From: an uncultured Prevotella sp.
GTDB lineage: Bacteria > Bacteroidota > Bacteroidia > Bacteroidales > Bacteroidaceae
Length of the DNA: 60,721 nucleotides
Assembly (NCBI GenBank): GCA_946998205.1
Contig: CAMPYJ010000013.1
Location: 1-60,721 of the forward strand
Direction: 5' to 3'
Shown: positions 44,355 through 52,395 of the stretch, piece by piece
How the letters are laid out: each line of letters starts with the position of its first letter
How positions within the stretch are numbered: the stretch's first letter is position 1
Program-made: the position numbers and the translations under genes
The notes under the pieces: model-generated
Databases searched by the model: none
Told to the model about the DNA's origin: nothing
What the model saw: the letters and a program-made list of their open reading frames with translations, nothing else

Positions 44355-44422
44355 GTGCGGGCCGAGCGCAATCAAGCTGGCTTGGAATTGCCGAGGCGAA
44401 GCCTGCCTTATGCAAAGGTAGC
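44355..44422 (-). repeat. 66-bp hairpin repeat unit in the leader of the GT2 gene
   Basis: One full unit with the palindrome CAAGCTGGCTTG and the edge GCCTGCCTTATGCAAAGG. CAAAGGTA at 44413-44420 reads TACCTTTG on the minus strand, the probable -7 box for the GT2 gene, about 100 bp upstream of its start codon. The unit lies between the promoter and the start, as in the other two loci. Confidence 0.85.
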
Positions 44423-44492
44423 GGAATTAGTGGGATGCGCAAAAACATTTCACGGCAATTTCGCATTCGGCGTTGGTGCTCGCGCATGCCGT

Positions 44493-45251
44493 TCACTGGT
44501 CAGGATTCTCAACAAACCCCTGATATTCGGGTACCAAATCGTTCATGATGGTCTGATAGCACTCCTTGATGGTTTGGCTGATATGCTCGGCGTCCCGCTC
44601 CTTTGGTGCGATAGGCTCGTGGATGGTCAGTCGCAAAGGATGCCAGGAGGCCCATTTCATGTCGCGCGTGCGTGGCATGACGTTGAAAGACCCGTTGATG
44701 GTTAAAGGCACGATGGGCAGCTGAAGGTCGCTGGCCAACATGAAAGCGCCGCGCTTGAAAGTAGACATGTGGCCCGTGAACGTGCGCGAACCCTCTGGAA
44801 AAACCACGAGCGACATGCCATCCTGCAACGTCTCGCGCGCCTTGTCATAGGTCTCCTTGACCTTGCTGGGACTGCGCTTGTCAACAAAAATATGGTGTGC
44901 CGCCGCGCAAGCACGCCCGATGAAAGGCATCTTGCGCAGCTGGTGCTTCATCATCCACTTGAAATTGCGCCCTAAGAATCCATAAATCAAGAAGATGTCG
45001 AAAGCCCCTTGGTGGTTGCTGACGAAGACATACGACCGTTTGCGGTCCAGGTGCTCGCGTCCTTCCACCTTTACGGGCAACAGCAGAGCGCGGACGACCA
45101 GCCGTCCCCAGCATCGTCCGGGATAATACCCCCAGAAATGTCCGTCACCAAGCGTGCACCCAATGGTGACGACCAATGCCGTGAGCAGGGTGAAGACGGC
45201 GATGACTGGCACTGCGATGAACAATTGATAGATGTGATAGAGTTTTTTCAT
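44493..45251 (-). CDS. plsC: 1-Acyl-sn-glycerol-3-phosphate acyltransferase
   Basis: A 252-residue membrane-associated acyltransferase that makes phosphatidic acid. It has two N-terminal hydrophobic segments, the catalytic motif NHQGAFD, the substrate block VFPEGSRTFTG and VPLTINGSF. It lies 18 bp after the metallophosphoesterase gene on the same strand and is likely in that operon. Confidence 0.93.
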   Translation of the reverse strand: MKKLYHIYQLFIAVPVIAVFTLLTALVVTIGCTLGDGHFWGYYPGRCWGRLVVRALLLPVKVEGREHLDRKRSYVFVSNHQGAFDIFLIYGFLGRNFKWMMKHQLRKMPFIGRACAAAHHIFVDKRSPSKVKETYDKARETLQDGMSLVVFPEGSRTFTGHMSTFKRGAFMLASDLQLPIVPLTINGSFNVMPRTRDMKWASWHPLRLTIHEPIAPKERDAEHISQTIKECYQTIMNDLVPEYQGFVENPDQ

Positions 45252-45269
45252 ACGCCATGTATTTTTAGA

Positions 45270-46439
45270 TTATTTCTGTCGGTGCAGGGTGATGACGACT
45301 ATTTCCGGTGGCACGCCAAAGCGGAAAGGAATGAGCCCACCCAGTCCGGCTGTCACATAAAGGCAACGGTCGCCGGCACGGTAAAGTCCCCAGTCTTCGG
45401 CATACTTGAGTTTGGAGGGACGGAAGCCCAACACGCTTATCTGTCCACCGTGTGTGTGTCCGCTGAGCGTGAGCTGTGCTTTCGACTCGGGCAGGACGTG
45501 CCTCCGCCACGCCGATGGATCGTGCTGAAGCAACACGATGAAAGCGCCGTCGCCCACGCCACGCAAGGTTTTACGGATGTCGCCACGCGCCGGATAAGGC
45601 GGAAGGCCATCGTTCTCCTCGCCGGCGACAACGATAGAGTCGCGTCCTCTGTAAACCGGACGGTGCTCGTTCAGCAAGACCGTCCATCCACATTGCCGCT
45701 GACGCGAAATGGTTTCACGCTCATTGGCCGCCCTGACGGCGGCATCGGCATGGACGTATCCGCCGTAATCATGGTTTCCCAGAACGGAATAAACGCCATC
45801 TTTCGCCTTGATGGAACTGAGAAGTCCGACAAACGGATAGAGCTCTGAGGGTTGCAGGTTTTGCAAGTCGCCCGTGAAGACCACCATGTCGGCCCGCTGA
45901 GCCCGGATGCTGTCCACGGCTCGTTCCAGGATGGGGCGGCGTGATTGAAGGTAACTCCCCACATGCGCGTCGGACCAAAGCACGATGCGGTAGCCGTCAA
46001 ACGATGCGGGAAGGTCACTGAAGGAAACGTCTACATGCTTCACGTTCAGTTTTCTGACGCCGATGACAGACCCGTAGACAACGGCATAGATGACGAGCAA
46101 GCCCAGGACGAGCCCCAGCAGGTTGCCCCAGTTGCGGCGTTTTTCGCACAATCGGCAAAAGAACAGTCCGATAACCGAGCAGATGGCAAACAGGGCTTTG
46201 GGCACGATGAGCAGGCAAAGCAGCAACAAATAGTTGTCAATCCAAGCCTGGTTGTCAGGGATGAAGTCAGGCTCGGCGGCCATCTTGATGGTATAAGCCA
46301 ACATCAAAAGAGCGGGAAGCCACCATGAGAGACGTTTCCACCAGGCGTAATTCTCTTTCTTCCGCAGGTAATGCAGGTCAAGGTACACGTCCGGAAGGAT
46401 GATGAGAAAGAGAAGAAAGATGAATATTCTTGCAATCAT
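45270..46439 (-). CDS. Membrane-anchored metallophosphoesterase
   Basis: A 389-residue protein with four N-terminal hydrophobic helices (about 1-145) and a C-terminal calcineurin-like phosphoesterase domain. Metal-site motifs are WSDAHVGSYL, VFTGDLQN, LGNHDYGG, LQHDPSAW and LSGHTHGGQI. Members of this membrane group include UDP-2,3-diacylglucosamine hydrolase-like and cell-wall phosphatase enzymes; the substrate is unknown here. I chose the start at 46439 (MIARIFIF) to begin the first helix; the longer form from 46508 would overlap pyrC. Confidence 0.88.
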   Translation of the reverse strand: MIARIFIFLLFLIILPDVYLDLHYLRKKENYAWWKRLSWWLPALLMLAYTIKMAAEPDFIPDNQAWIDNYLLLLCLLIVPKALFAICSVIGLFFCRLCEKRRNWGNLLGLVLGLLVIYAVVYGSVIGVRKLNVKHVDVSFSDLPASFDGYRIVLWSDAHVGSYLQSRRPILERAVDSIRAQRADMVVFTGDLQNLQPSELYPFVGLLSSIKAKDGVYSVLGNHDYGGYVHADAAVRAANERETISRQRQCGWTVLLNEHRPVYRGRDSIVVAGEENDGLPPYPARGDIRKTLRGVGDGAFIVLLQHDPSAWRRHVLPESKAQLTLSGHTHGGQISVLGFRPSKLKYAEDWGLYRAGDRCLYVTAGLGGLIPFRFGVPPEIVVITLHRQK

Positions 46440-46495
46440 AGGGTCGAGGTGGCAATGGATAAGCTGTTGAATGAGTGGACTGTGGACGAAAGCCA

Positions 46496-47818
46496 TCACC
46501 TGAAGCACAAGGCTTCACCCCGATAATCCTCGTCAAACACGCCGTCATCGTAGACCAGATGACCATTGCAGAAGGTCTGCATGACCTTCCATTGATAGGT
46601 GTGTCCCGTCATTGGACTCCACTTACACTTGCTCTGAATCACGGATTCGGTCACCGTCCAAGGCGTGTTTGGCTTGACGATGGTGATGTCGGCTTTGTAA
46701 TTTTCACGCAAGAATCCCCGCTCGTTCACGTTAAACAACAGGGCAGGATGATGGCACATCAGCGCCACCAACCGCTGAATGGTGAGCACGCCCGCATCTA
46801 CCAGTTCCAACATCGTGGGCAAAGAGAACTGTACCATGGGCATGCCAGAAGCGGCAGTGCATGCTCCACCCTGCTTATCGGGCAGCAAATGAGGTGCGTG
46901 GTCGGTCGCTACGGTATGGATTTCTCCTGTGGTGAGCGCCTTTCTTAGCGCCTCGCGGTCGGTTTTTGTCTTGATGGCAGGGTTGCATTTGATTAGACTT
47001 TTCAGGGTTTTATAATCATCATCATAGAACATCAAATGCGGTATCACGGCTTCGGCGGTGATGTTGTCATCGCTACCAAAGAACGTCAGCTCCCTCGCGG
47101 TGGTGAGATGAGCCACATGCAGGCGTGTTCCATACTCCTTTGCCAATGCCACCGCCAAGGCTGTAGACTTGTAACATGCCGCCTCACTGCGTATGAAGGG
47201 ATGCAAAGAGATGTCCACCTGCTCCCCCAACCGCTGTTTGTAGGCCTGCATGTTGGCGTTGATGAGGGTTGAATCCTCACAATGTGCAATGACGGGGAAT
47301 GGGCAAGTGCGGAAAATCTGCTCCAATGTTTCCCGCCTGTCTACCAGCATATTACCCGTACTGGCGCCCATGAACACCTTGACGGCCGGCACTAAATGGG
47401 GATTAAGTGTTGGTATGAGGTCGGCGTTCTGATTGGTAGCGCCGAAGATGAAGGTGTAGTTGACGTGGCTATGCTGCCGTCCCAGCCCGTGTTTAGCCAG
47501 CAATGTTTCCACCGAAGTGGTTTGAGGAACCGTGTTGGGCATGTCGAAAAAAGACGTGACACCACCGTAAGCCGCTGCCCGGCTCTCACTGTCAATGTCG
47601 GCTTTTGCCGTCAATCCCGGCTCACGAAAGTGCACATGCTCATCGATGATGCCCGGTAACACGAAACACCCTGTGGCATCCACGCGCTTGTCGCAGTGGC
47701 CACAGGGAGCGTTTTTTCCTTCAATGATTTCAGTGATACGGTCATCTTGAATCAGCACAGAGCCTTTGAAAGCCCTACCCTCATTCACGATTGTCCCACC
47801 GTATATTGCTATTGTCAT
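46496..47818 (-). CDS. pyrC: Dihydroorotase
   Basis: A 440-residue cytosolic zinc amidohydrolase that converts carbamoyl aspartate to dihydroorotate in pyrimidine synthesis. The metal motif is DEHVHFREPGLTAKADIDSES near the N-terminus; GASTGNMLVD, AHCED, LHVAHLTTAREL and ATDHAPHL supply further ligands. Length is normal for the larger type. It lies 15 bp after the DUF4369 gene and 56 bp before the phosphoesterase gene, likely one transcript. Confidence 0.93.
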   Translation of the reverse strand: MTIAIYGGTIVNEGRAFKGSVLIQDDRITEIIEGKNAPCGHCDKRVDATGCFVLPGIIDEHVHFREPGLTAKADIDSESRAAAYGGVTSFFDMPNTVPQTTSVETLLAKHGLGRQHSHVNYTFIFGATNQNADLIPTLNPHLVPAVKVFMGASTGNMLVDRRETLEQIFRTCPFPVIAHCEDSTLINANMQAYKQRLGEQVDISLHPFIRSEAACYKSTALAVALAKEYGTRLHVAHLTTARELTFFGSDDNITAEAVIPHLMFYDDDYKTLKSLIKCNPAIKTKTDREALRKALTTGEIHTVATDHAPHLLPDKQGGACTAASGMPMVQFSLPTMLELVDAGVLTIQRLVALMCHHPALLFNVNERGFLRENYKADITIVKPNTPWTVTESVIQSKCKWSPMTGHTYQWKVMQTFCNGHLVYDDGVFDEDYRGEALCFR

Positions 47819-47833
47819 GGTTGTGGTTTGTTT

Positions 47834-48631
47834 CTACTCAGCCTTTCCCGAAGGTCTTGCCAACACAGCAGGTGACGCCGGAGGTGGAAGCTGCTGCCCG
47901 TTGGGCCCCGACTGACCAGCTGTGGCTGGCACATCCCTCAAGCCATTCATGATTTGTTCGTTCTCTTGCGCTTTTTGATAGTAGTCTTTAACGTACGGAT
48001 TACTTTTAAATCGTGAGGTAGCCTTGCTCATGATGTCCTCAATCCATGGCGTCAGCTCGGGATATTGATTGCCGATGGTCATCATGAAGAACACTCCCGG
48101 CCCCAGCACGTTGTCGAAATTCTCCGTCACGAAGTTAGTGACCAAATGGTCTTCCCGCTGACTTAACCTTGCCGCTTCAGCATTGAGCTGCTCGTTTACC
48201 ACAGCCATGTTGCTTCCGTTCATGATGGCTTGGTCGTGCCGATGTACCAGTTCGGCCTGCTGACTCTTCAGCTGGTTGTAAGCATTGAAGAACTTGAACA
48301 GCTTGTCATTCAAGGGTGTACCACTCACTACCTGCTGTGTGTTATTGATTTTGATGTTGATGTCCCCCTCTTCCAACACGAAGGTAAGCACGCTCCTGTC
48401 ATCCATGAAGATGTTGGCCATGCGAGCCGAGTCCAACGTTCCAGCGAACTCAAACTGTCCGTGAACCACTTCACTGGAGTCGATGTTCTTGAAATCGTTA
48501 CCTTGCAGCACCTTGAGGTACAGCATTCTGCCATCCAAGTCGGTCACGTTGGATGACCCTTGCACATGATAGCTGTCCGCACACGACGTGAACGTCACAA
48601 GAGAAACAAGTAGGTATAATATCTTATTCAT
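47834..48631 (-). CDS. DUF4369 domain lipoprotein
   Basis: A 265-residue lipoprotein (lipobox TFTSC at about residue 17) with an N-terminal DUF4369 domain, marked by LDGRMLYLKVLQGNDFKNIDSSEV and FEFAGTLDSARMANIFMDDRS. The domain is usually followed by a thioredoxin domain in such proteins, but here an extended helical region and a proline-rich tail (QQLPPPASPAVLA) follow and no CxxC pair is seen. I start at 48631. The leader contains two 66-bp repeat units and the -7 box at 48854-48861. It is the first gene of the pyrC operon. Confidence 0.85.
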   Translation of the reverse strand: MNKILYLLVSLVTFTSCADSYHVQGSSNVTDLDGRMLYLKVLQGNDFKNIDSSEVVHGQFEFAGTLDSARMANIFMDDRSVLTFVLEEGDINIKINNTQQVVSGTPLNDKLFKFFNAYNQLKSQQAELVHRHDQAIMNGSNMAVVNEQLNAEAARLSQREDHLVTNFVTENFDNVLGPGVFFMMTIGNQYPELTPWIEDIMSKATSRFKSNPYVKDYYQKAQENEQIMNGLRDVPATAGQSGPNGQQLPPPASPAVLARPSGKAE

Positions 48632-48706
48632 ACGCGTATTCTTCTTCCATTTCATTCAGAGAGCCTCGCCAGCCAGTCCCGGGACGCCTCTCTCACACAC
48701 AATCCC

Positions 48707-48861
48707 GCAGCCTGTCTTATGCAAAGATGGCGCAAGCCGAGGGCAGTCAAACTTGTTTGAGATTGCTGAGGCGCAGCCCATCTTATACAAAGATGGCGCA
48801 AGCCGAGGGCAATCAAACTTGTTTGAGATTGCTGAGGCGCAGCCTGTCTTATGCAAAGATA
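48707..48861 (-). repeat. 66-bp hairpin repeat array in the leader of the DUF4369 gene
   Basis: Two full units (48707-48772 and 48773-48838) and a partial edge from 48839, with exact period 66. Each holds the palindrome CAAACTTGTTTG. The outermost edge reads CAAAGATA (48854-48861), TATCTTTG on the minus strand, a -7 box. The internal edges read CATCTTTG on the minus strand, a single mismatch, so only the outermost is a perfect promoter box. Confidence 0.88.
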
Positions 48862-48950
48862 ACATGTATTGTCTGTGAACAAAATTATTTAATGCTATTT
48901 AATTCGTTTACTCGCTCCTTTTAGCATTTTTTTGAATACAGAGCCCCCGT

Positions 48951-49358
48951 CTATTCCTCTTTTGACAACTCGTGTCCGATGCGGTGCATGGTGTACATCT
49001 CCAGGATGGCCGCAATGAGCAGCAAGACCACCCACTTGTTGTAAACGGTGTTATAGTACGTCAGATAGTTGTCAAAGGCCGACCTCAGAAAGCCATAGGC
49101 CATGTCCACCATCAGGAGACCTGAGAGGATGAAGAAGACGTCGGCCAAGCTCATGATGCGCTTCAGCCGCTTCACGGTGAAGTCGCACCCCTGGTATTCC
49201 TGCATCATCTGCATGACGCCGAACATCAAAGCGCCTGCGAGATAAACCCAACAAGCGACTTTCTGCTGCCACATCAGGGCGAAGCATCCGGCGCCGACGA
49301 CCATCATGGCCCCACCGCAGAGGAAGGTCAGAGACTGTATTTTATTGAGTTGTTTCAT
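48951..49358 (-). CDS. Hypothetical four-helix membrane protein
   Basis: A 135-residue protein with four hydrophobic segments (about 8-28, 34-54, 73-97 and 109-129) and a charged tail. I do not recognise the family; it is common in Bacteroidales next to ftsB. I start at 49358 (MKQLNKIQ), which overlaps the end of the ftsB gene by 17 bp, suggesting translational coupling. Confidence 0.75.
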   Translation of the reverse strand: MKQLNKIQSLTFLCGGAMMVVGAGCFALMWQQKVACWVYLAGALMFGVMQMMQEYQGCDFTVKRLKRIMSLADVFFILSGLLMVDMAYGFLRSAFDNYLTYYNTVYNKWVVLLLIAAILEMYTMHRIGHELSKEE

Positions 49359-49683
49359 CCGCCGACTGTGATTGTTGTGTCTTAGGGTCATCACTCAGCA
49401 CGAAAATGTCTTCATCATCAGCCTTCATGAAATAGTTCTCCCGCGCTATCTTCTTGATGGCGCCGGGGTCGCGCTTCAGCTCTCTCAGCTTCTTCGTGTT
49501 GATTTCATTCAGCGATTTGTACTTGTCGATATCTTCCTTCAAGTCACCAATCTGCCATTCCAGCCGCACGCGTTTCACGAAACTGTTTTCATCAAGAACC
49601 CCGACGATGAGAAATCCGCCGACAATCACGATAAGGTATTTATAATGATTGACTAAGCTCAGTATGACATTGACACGTTTCAA
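49342..49683 (-). CDS. Septum formation initiator family protein (FtsB/DivIC-like)
   Basis: A 113-residue inner-membrane protein with one N-terminal helix (about 14-32) and a coiled coil (about 35-75). The ENYFMKADDEDIF ending is typical of the FtsB/DivIC family, which scaffolds cell division. A TATTTTTG box lies at 49706-49713 on the minus strand, so it is divergent from dnaX. Confidence 0.85.
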   Translation of the reverse strand: MKRVNVILSLVNHYKYLIVIVGGFLIVGVLDENSFVKRVRLEWQIGDLKEDIDKYKSLNEINTKKLRELKRDPGAIKKIARENYFMKADDEDIFVLSDDPKTQQSQSADETTQ

Positions 49684-49705
49684 GAGTGATTGAATTTAAT
49701 GCTTG

Positions 49706-49713
49706 CAAAAATA
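49706..49713 (-). promoter_or_regulatory. -7 box of the ftsB-like gene
   Basis: CAAAAATA on the plus strand is TATTTTTG on the minus strand, with TTTG about 18 bp upstream. Confidence 0.5.
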
Positions 49714-49808
49714 AGCATTATAATCGAAAACCAAAAATGCGCCTGTCATAATTTCATCTTATTAACAAATAATCAAAGGGGCGGCCAGAGTAAGTCTAAT
49801 CTTTTTGC

Positions 49809-49816
49809 TATCTTTG
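49809..49816 (+). promoter_or_regulatory. -7 box of dnaX
   Basis: TATCTTTG, 19 bp before the dnaX start. No clear -33 element. Confidence 0.55.
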
Positions 49817-49835
49817 CAAAACAAATTCATCCACA

Positions 49836-51617
49836 ATGAAAGAATACATTGTCTCAGCGCGCAAATACCGGCCCATGACCTTTGATGCCGTCGTAGGCCA
49901 GTCCGCGCTCATCACCACCCTCAAGAACGCCGTAAAGAGCGGGAAGCTGGCTCACGCCTACCTGTTTTGCGGCCCGCGCGGCGTGGGCAAGACCACCTGC
50001 GCGCGCATCTTCGCCAAAGCCATCAACTGCCTGCACCCCACGGCAGATGGCGAAGCCTGCAACGAGTGCGAGAGCTGCAAGGCCTTCAACGAGCAAAGAT
50101 CATACAACATCTTTGAACTTGACGCTGCCAGTAACAACTCGGTGGAGAACATCAAATCGCTCATGGACCAGACGCGCATACCGCCTCAGGTTGGCAAGTA
50201 CAAGGTGTTCATCATCGACGAGGTGCACATGCTCTCCACGTCGGCCTTCAACGCCTTTCTCAAGACGCTGGAAGAGCCGCCCGCGCACGTCATCTTCATA
50301 CTGGCAACCACCGAGAAGCACAAGATTCTGCCCACCATCATCTCGCGCTGCCAGATATATGATTTCGAGCGGATGGGTACCACAGACATCATCAACCACT
50401 TGAAAAACGTGGCTCAGCAAGAGGGAATCACCTACGAAGACACCGCCCTGAACATCATCGCGGAAAAGGCCGACGGCGGCATGCGCGACGCCCTGTCGGT
50501 CTTCGATCAGGCAGCCAGCTTCTGCCAGGGCAACATCACATACGACAAGGTGCTGGAAGACCTCAACGTGCTGGACGCAGACAATTATTTCAAGATGGTG
50601 GACTTGTGCCTCGAGAACAAGGTGAGCGACGTGATGGTGCTGCTCAACTCCATTCTCGCAAGAGGCTTCGACGGCGGACATCTCACCAACGGACTGGCCT
50701 CGCACATACGCAACGTGCTCATGGCGAAGGACGCGCAGACGCTGCCTTTGCTGGAGGTGAGCGAGCAACAACGACAGAAATACCAGCAACAGGCGCAGAA
50801 ATGCCCGACCAAATTCTTATACCAAGCGTTGAAAATACTGAACCGCTGCGACGTGAACTACCGCCAGAGCAGCAACAAACGCCTGTTGGTGGAGCTCACG
50901 CTCATCGAAGTGGCGCAAGCGACACAGGCGGATGACGCTTCCGACGGGGCGGGGCGCAGCCCCAAACGCTTAAAATCCTTGTTCAAAAAGTTGGCTCCCG
51001 CGATGGGCGGAGAGACCAATCAACGCATGGCGGGCTCAGAGACCGGCAAGGTGTCTCCAGCAAACGCCCGACACACGCCCATCACGTCTGCGCAAAAACC
51101 ATCAACCCCGGCGCAAGCCGCCACAGGCAACTCAGCCGGCCAAAGGCCGAGGATGTCAATCGCGGACATAAGGATGACCTTCAACGACTTGCGCAACAGC
51201 GGCAAGAAGTCATTCCAACGCACCGAACCCGAACAGCAAGCAACCACGCAAAACATGGACTTCAGCGAACAAGAGCTGATGATACAGTGGAAGGTGATGT
51301 GCAACCGAATGCCGAAAGAAAAGACAGGACTGGCGCAACGCATGAAGAACCTGACGCCCCGCGTCACCACCTACCCCAACGCAGAAGTGGTCATCGACAA
51401 CGACATCCTGCTCAAGCAGCTGCAAGAAAACAAGCAAAGCATCCTGACAGAGATGCGCAGACTGCTGAAAAACGCACAGCTCAACATCAACCTGCGGCTT
51501 GCCGAAGCCGAGGAGGTGACCAAGATTTACTCGAAACGAGAAATATTTGAAATGCTCAAAAAAGAGAATCCACAGCTCGCCAAACTATGCCAGTGTTTGA
51601 AATTGGAGCTGGGATAA
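49836..51617 (+). CDS. dnaX: DNA polymerase III subunit gamma/tau
   Basis: A 593-residue clamp-loader ATPase. Walker A is CGPRGVGKTTCARIFAKA, the zinc cluster CNECESCKAF follows, Walker B is IIDEVHML, and LEEPPAHVIFILATTE is a family block. The C-terminal region (about 370-593) is a low-complexity linker rich in proline, alanine and lysine and an end domain. I see no programmed-frameshift slippery site (A-rich run) in the expected place; whether a gamma form is made is unknown. Confidence 0.95.
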   Translation: MKEYIVSARKYRPMTFDAVVGQSALITTLKNAVKSGKLAHAYLFCGPRGVGKTTCARIFAKAINCLHPTADGEACNECESCKAFNEQRSYNIFELDAASNNSVENIKSLMDQTRIPPQVGKYKVFIIDEVHMLSTSAFNAFLKTLEEPPAHVIFILATTEKHKILPTIISRCQIYDFERMGTTDIINHLKNVAQQEGITYEDTALNIIAEKADGGMRDALSVFDQAASFCQGNITYDKVLEDLNVLDADNYFKMVDLCLENKVSDVMVLLNSILARGFDGGHLTNGLASHIRNVLMAKDAQTLPLLEVSEQQRQKYQQQAQKCPTKFLYQALKILNRCDVNYRQSSNKRLLVELTLIEVAQATQADDASDGAGRSPKRLKSLFKKLAPAMGGETNQRMAGSETGKVSPANARHTPITSAQKPSTPAQAATGNSAGQRPRMSIADIRMTFNDLRNSGKKSFQRTEPEQQATTQNMDFSEQELMIQWKVMCNRMPKEKTGLAQRMKNLTPRVTTYPNAEVVIDNDILLKQLQENKQSILTEMRRLLKNAQLNINLRLAEAEEVTKIYSKREIFEMLKKENPQLAKLCQCLKLELG

Positions 51618-51720
51618 GTCTGCTGCCACATTCATCCGCAACACTTTCCCATCATCCCTCGGCACAGATTGCGCAACCATGCCCTCCGTACAAACTCGCA
51701 CTTTCGAACCCATCATCGCG

Positions 51721-51822
51721 CTTTTAACCTTCAAAAGCATCGCATTTACCATCCAAAAGCATTACGTTTAACCTTCAAAACCATTGCTTTTAACCTTCAA
51801 AACCATTGCTTTTACCATCCTG
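51721..51822. repeat. 22-bp tandem repeat downstream of dnaX
   Basis: Four full units of 22 bp starting at 51721, 51743, 51765 and 51787, and a partial fifth. The pattern is CTTTTAACCTTCAAAAGCATTG with changes. Unit 2 is the most diverged. The motif is also found at 3075. It lies in a 780-bp gap that otherwise carries MITE copy E. Confidence 0.85.
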
Positions 51823-52049
51823 TTCACATGGGTTTGAACACCAGCGAACGGCATCTTACAGCGCAGGATCGGTGCTTTTCAATGCACACGAGCAGGAAAG
51901 AATAAGGCAAACCACTAATCATCAACAACTTATATCCCAAGCGCATTTCAGACAGATGTGTGATTCGTGAAAAACACGAGAGGCATGAAAGGGGTAAAAA
52001 CGCAAGGCTTTCGGCCTTCAACACATGTGGCATGCCATCTCACACATAT
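51823..52049. other. Gap with no supported gene
   Basis: Between the 22-bp repeat and MITE copy E. Short open frames are present but none has a family, promoter or ribosome binding site I can identify. Confidence 0.5.
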
Positions 52050-52242
52050 GGGCGGTTCTATAAATTAGCTTTGATTGATTGTGAGACTATTCTTGAGGTC
52101 AATTTGTTTGTGCGTGAAGGAGTATGGCGAGCTGTACGACTGGACGAACAAGCAAATTGAACCCAAAATAGTCCACAAGATGACAAAACGTAAAAAGACT
52201 GACATAAAAAAAACTATACGGCGGTAATTTATTGAGCCGCCA
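52050..52242 (+). mobile_element. MITE-like element, copy E (193 bp)
   Basis: A full-length copy with both termini; the right terminus is altered (TTTATTGAGCCGCCA). The central palindrome is kept (TATGGCGAGCTGTA core), with G-T and T-G wobbles. Unlike copies B, C and D, no clear 4-bp duplication is seen at its flanks (ATAT and CAAT), so this may be an older or rearranged copy. Confidence 0.85.
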
Positions 52243-52349
52243 CAATATAATAAGGTGTACGAACACGTTTGAGAGACCTGTTTGTTACGAAAATAAACCA
52301 AAACAGAACAATCCATGGAAAGAACAGGAGGGAATTGAAAAATTATCAC

Positions 52350-52357
52350 TACTTTTG
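52350..52357 (+). promoter_or_regulatory. -7 box of the LRR protein gene
   Basis: TACTTTTG, about 39 bp upstream of the start codon. No clear -33 element. Confidence 0.55.
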
Positions 52358-52395
52358 CAAAAAGATTGCAAATATAACACTAATTCACACTAATT

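Noticed and set aside
50936..51200. A programmed frameshift site in dnaX
   Set aside because: No A6-G or similar slippery heptamer with a following hairpin was found in the expected region.
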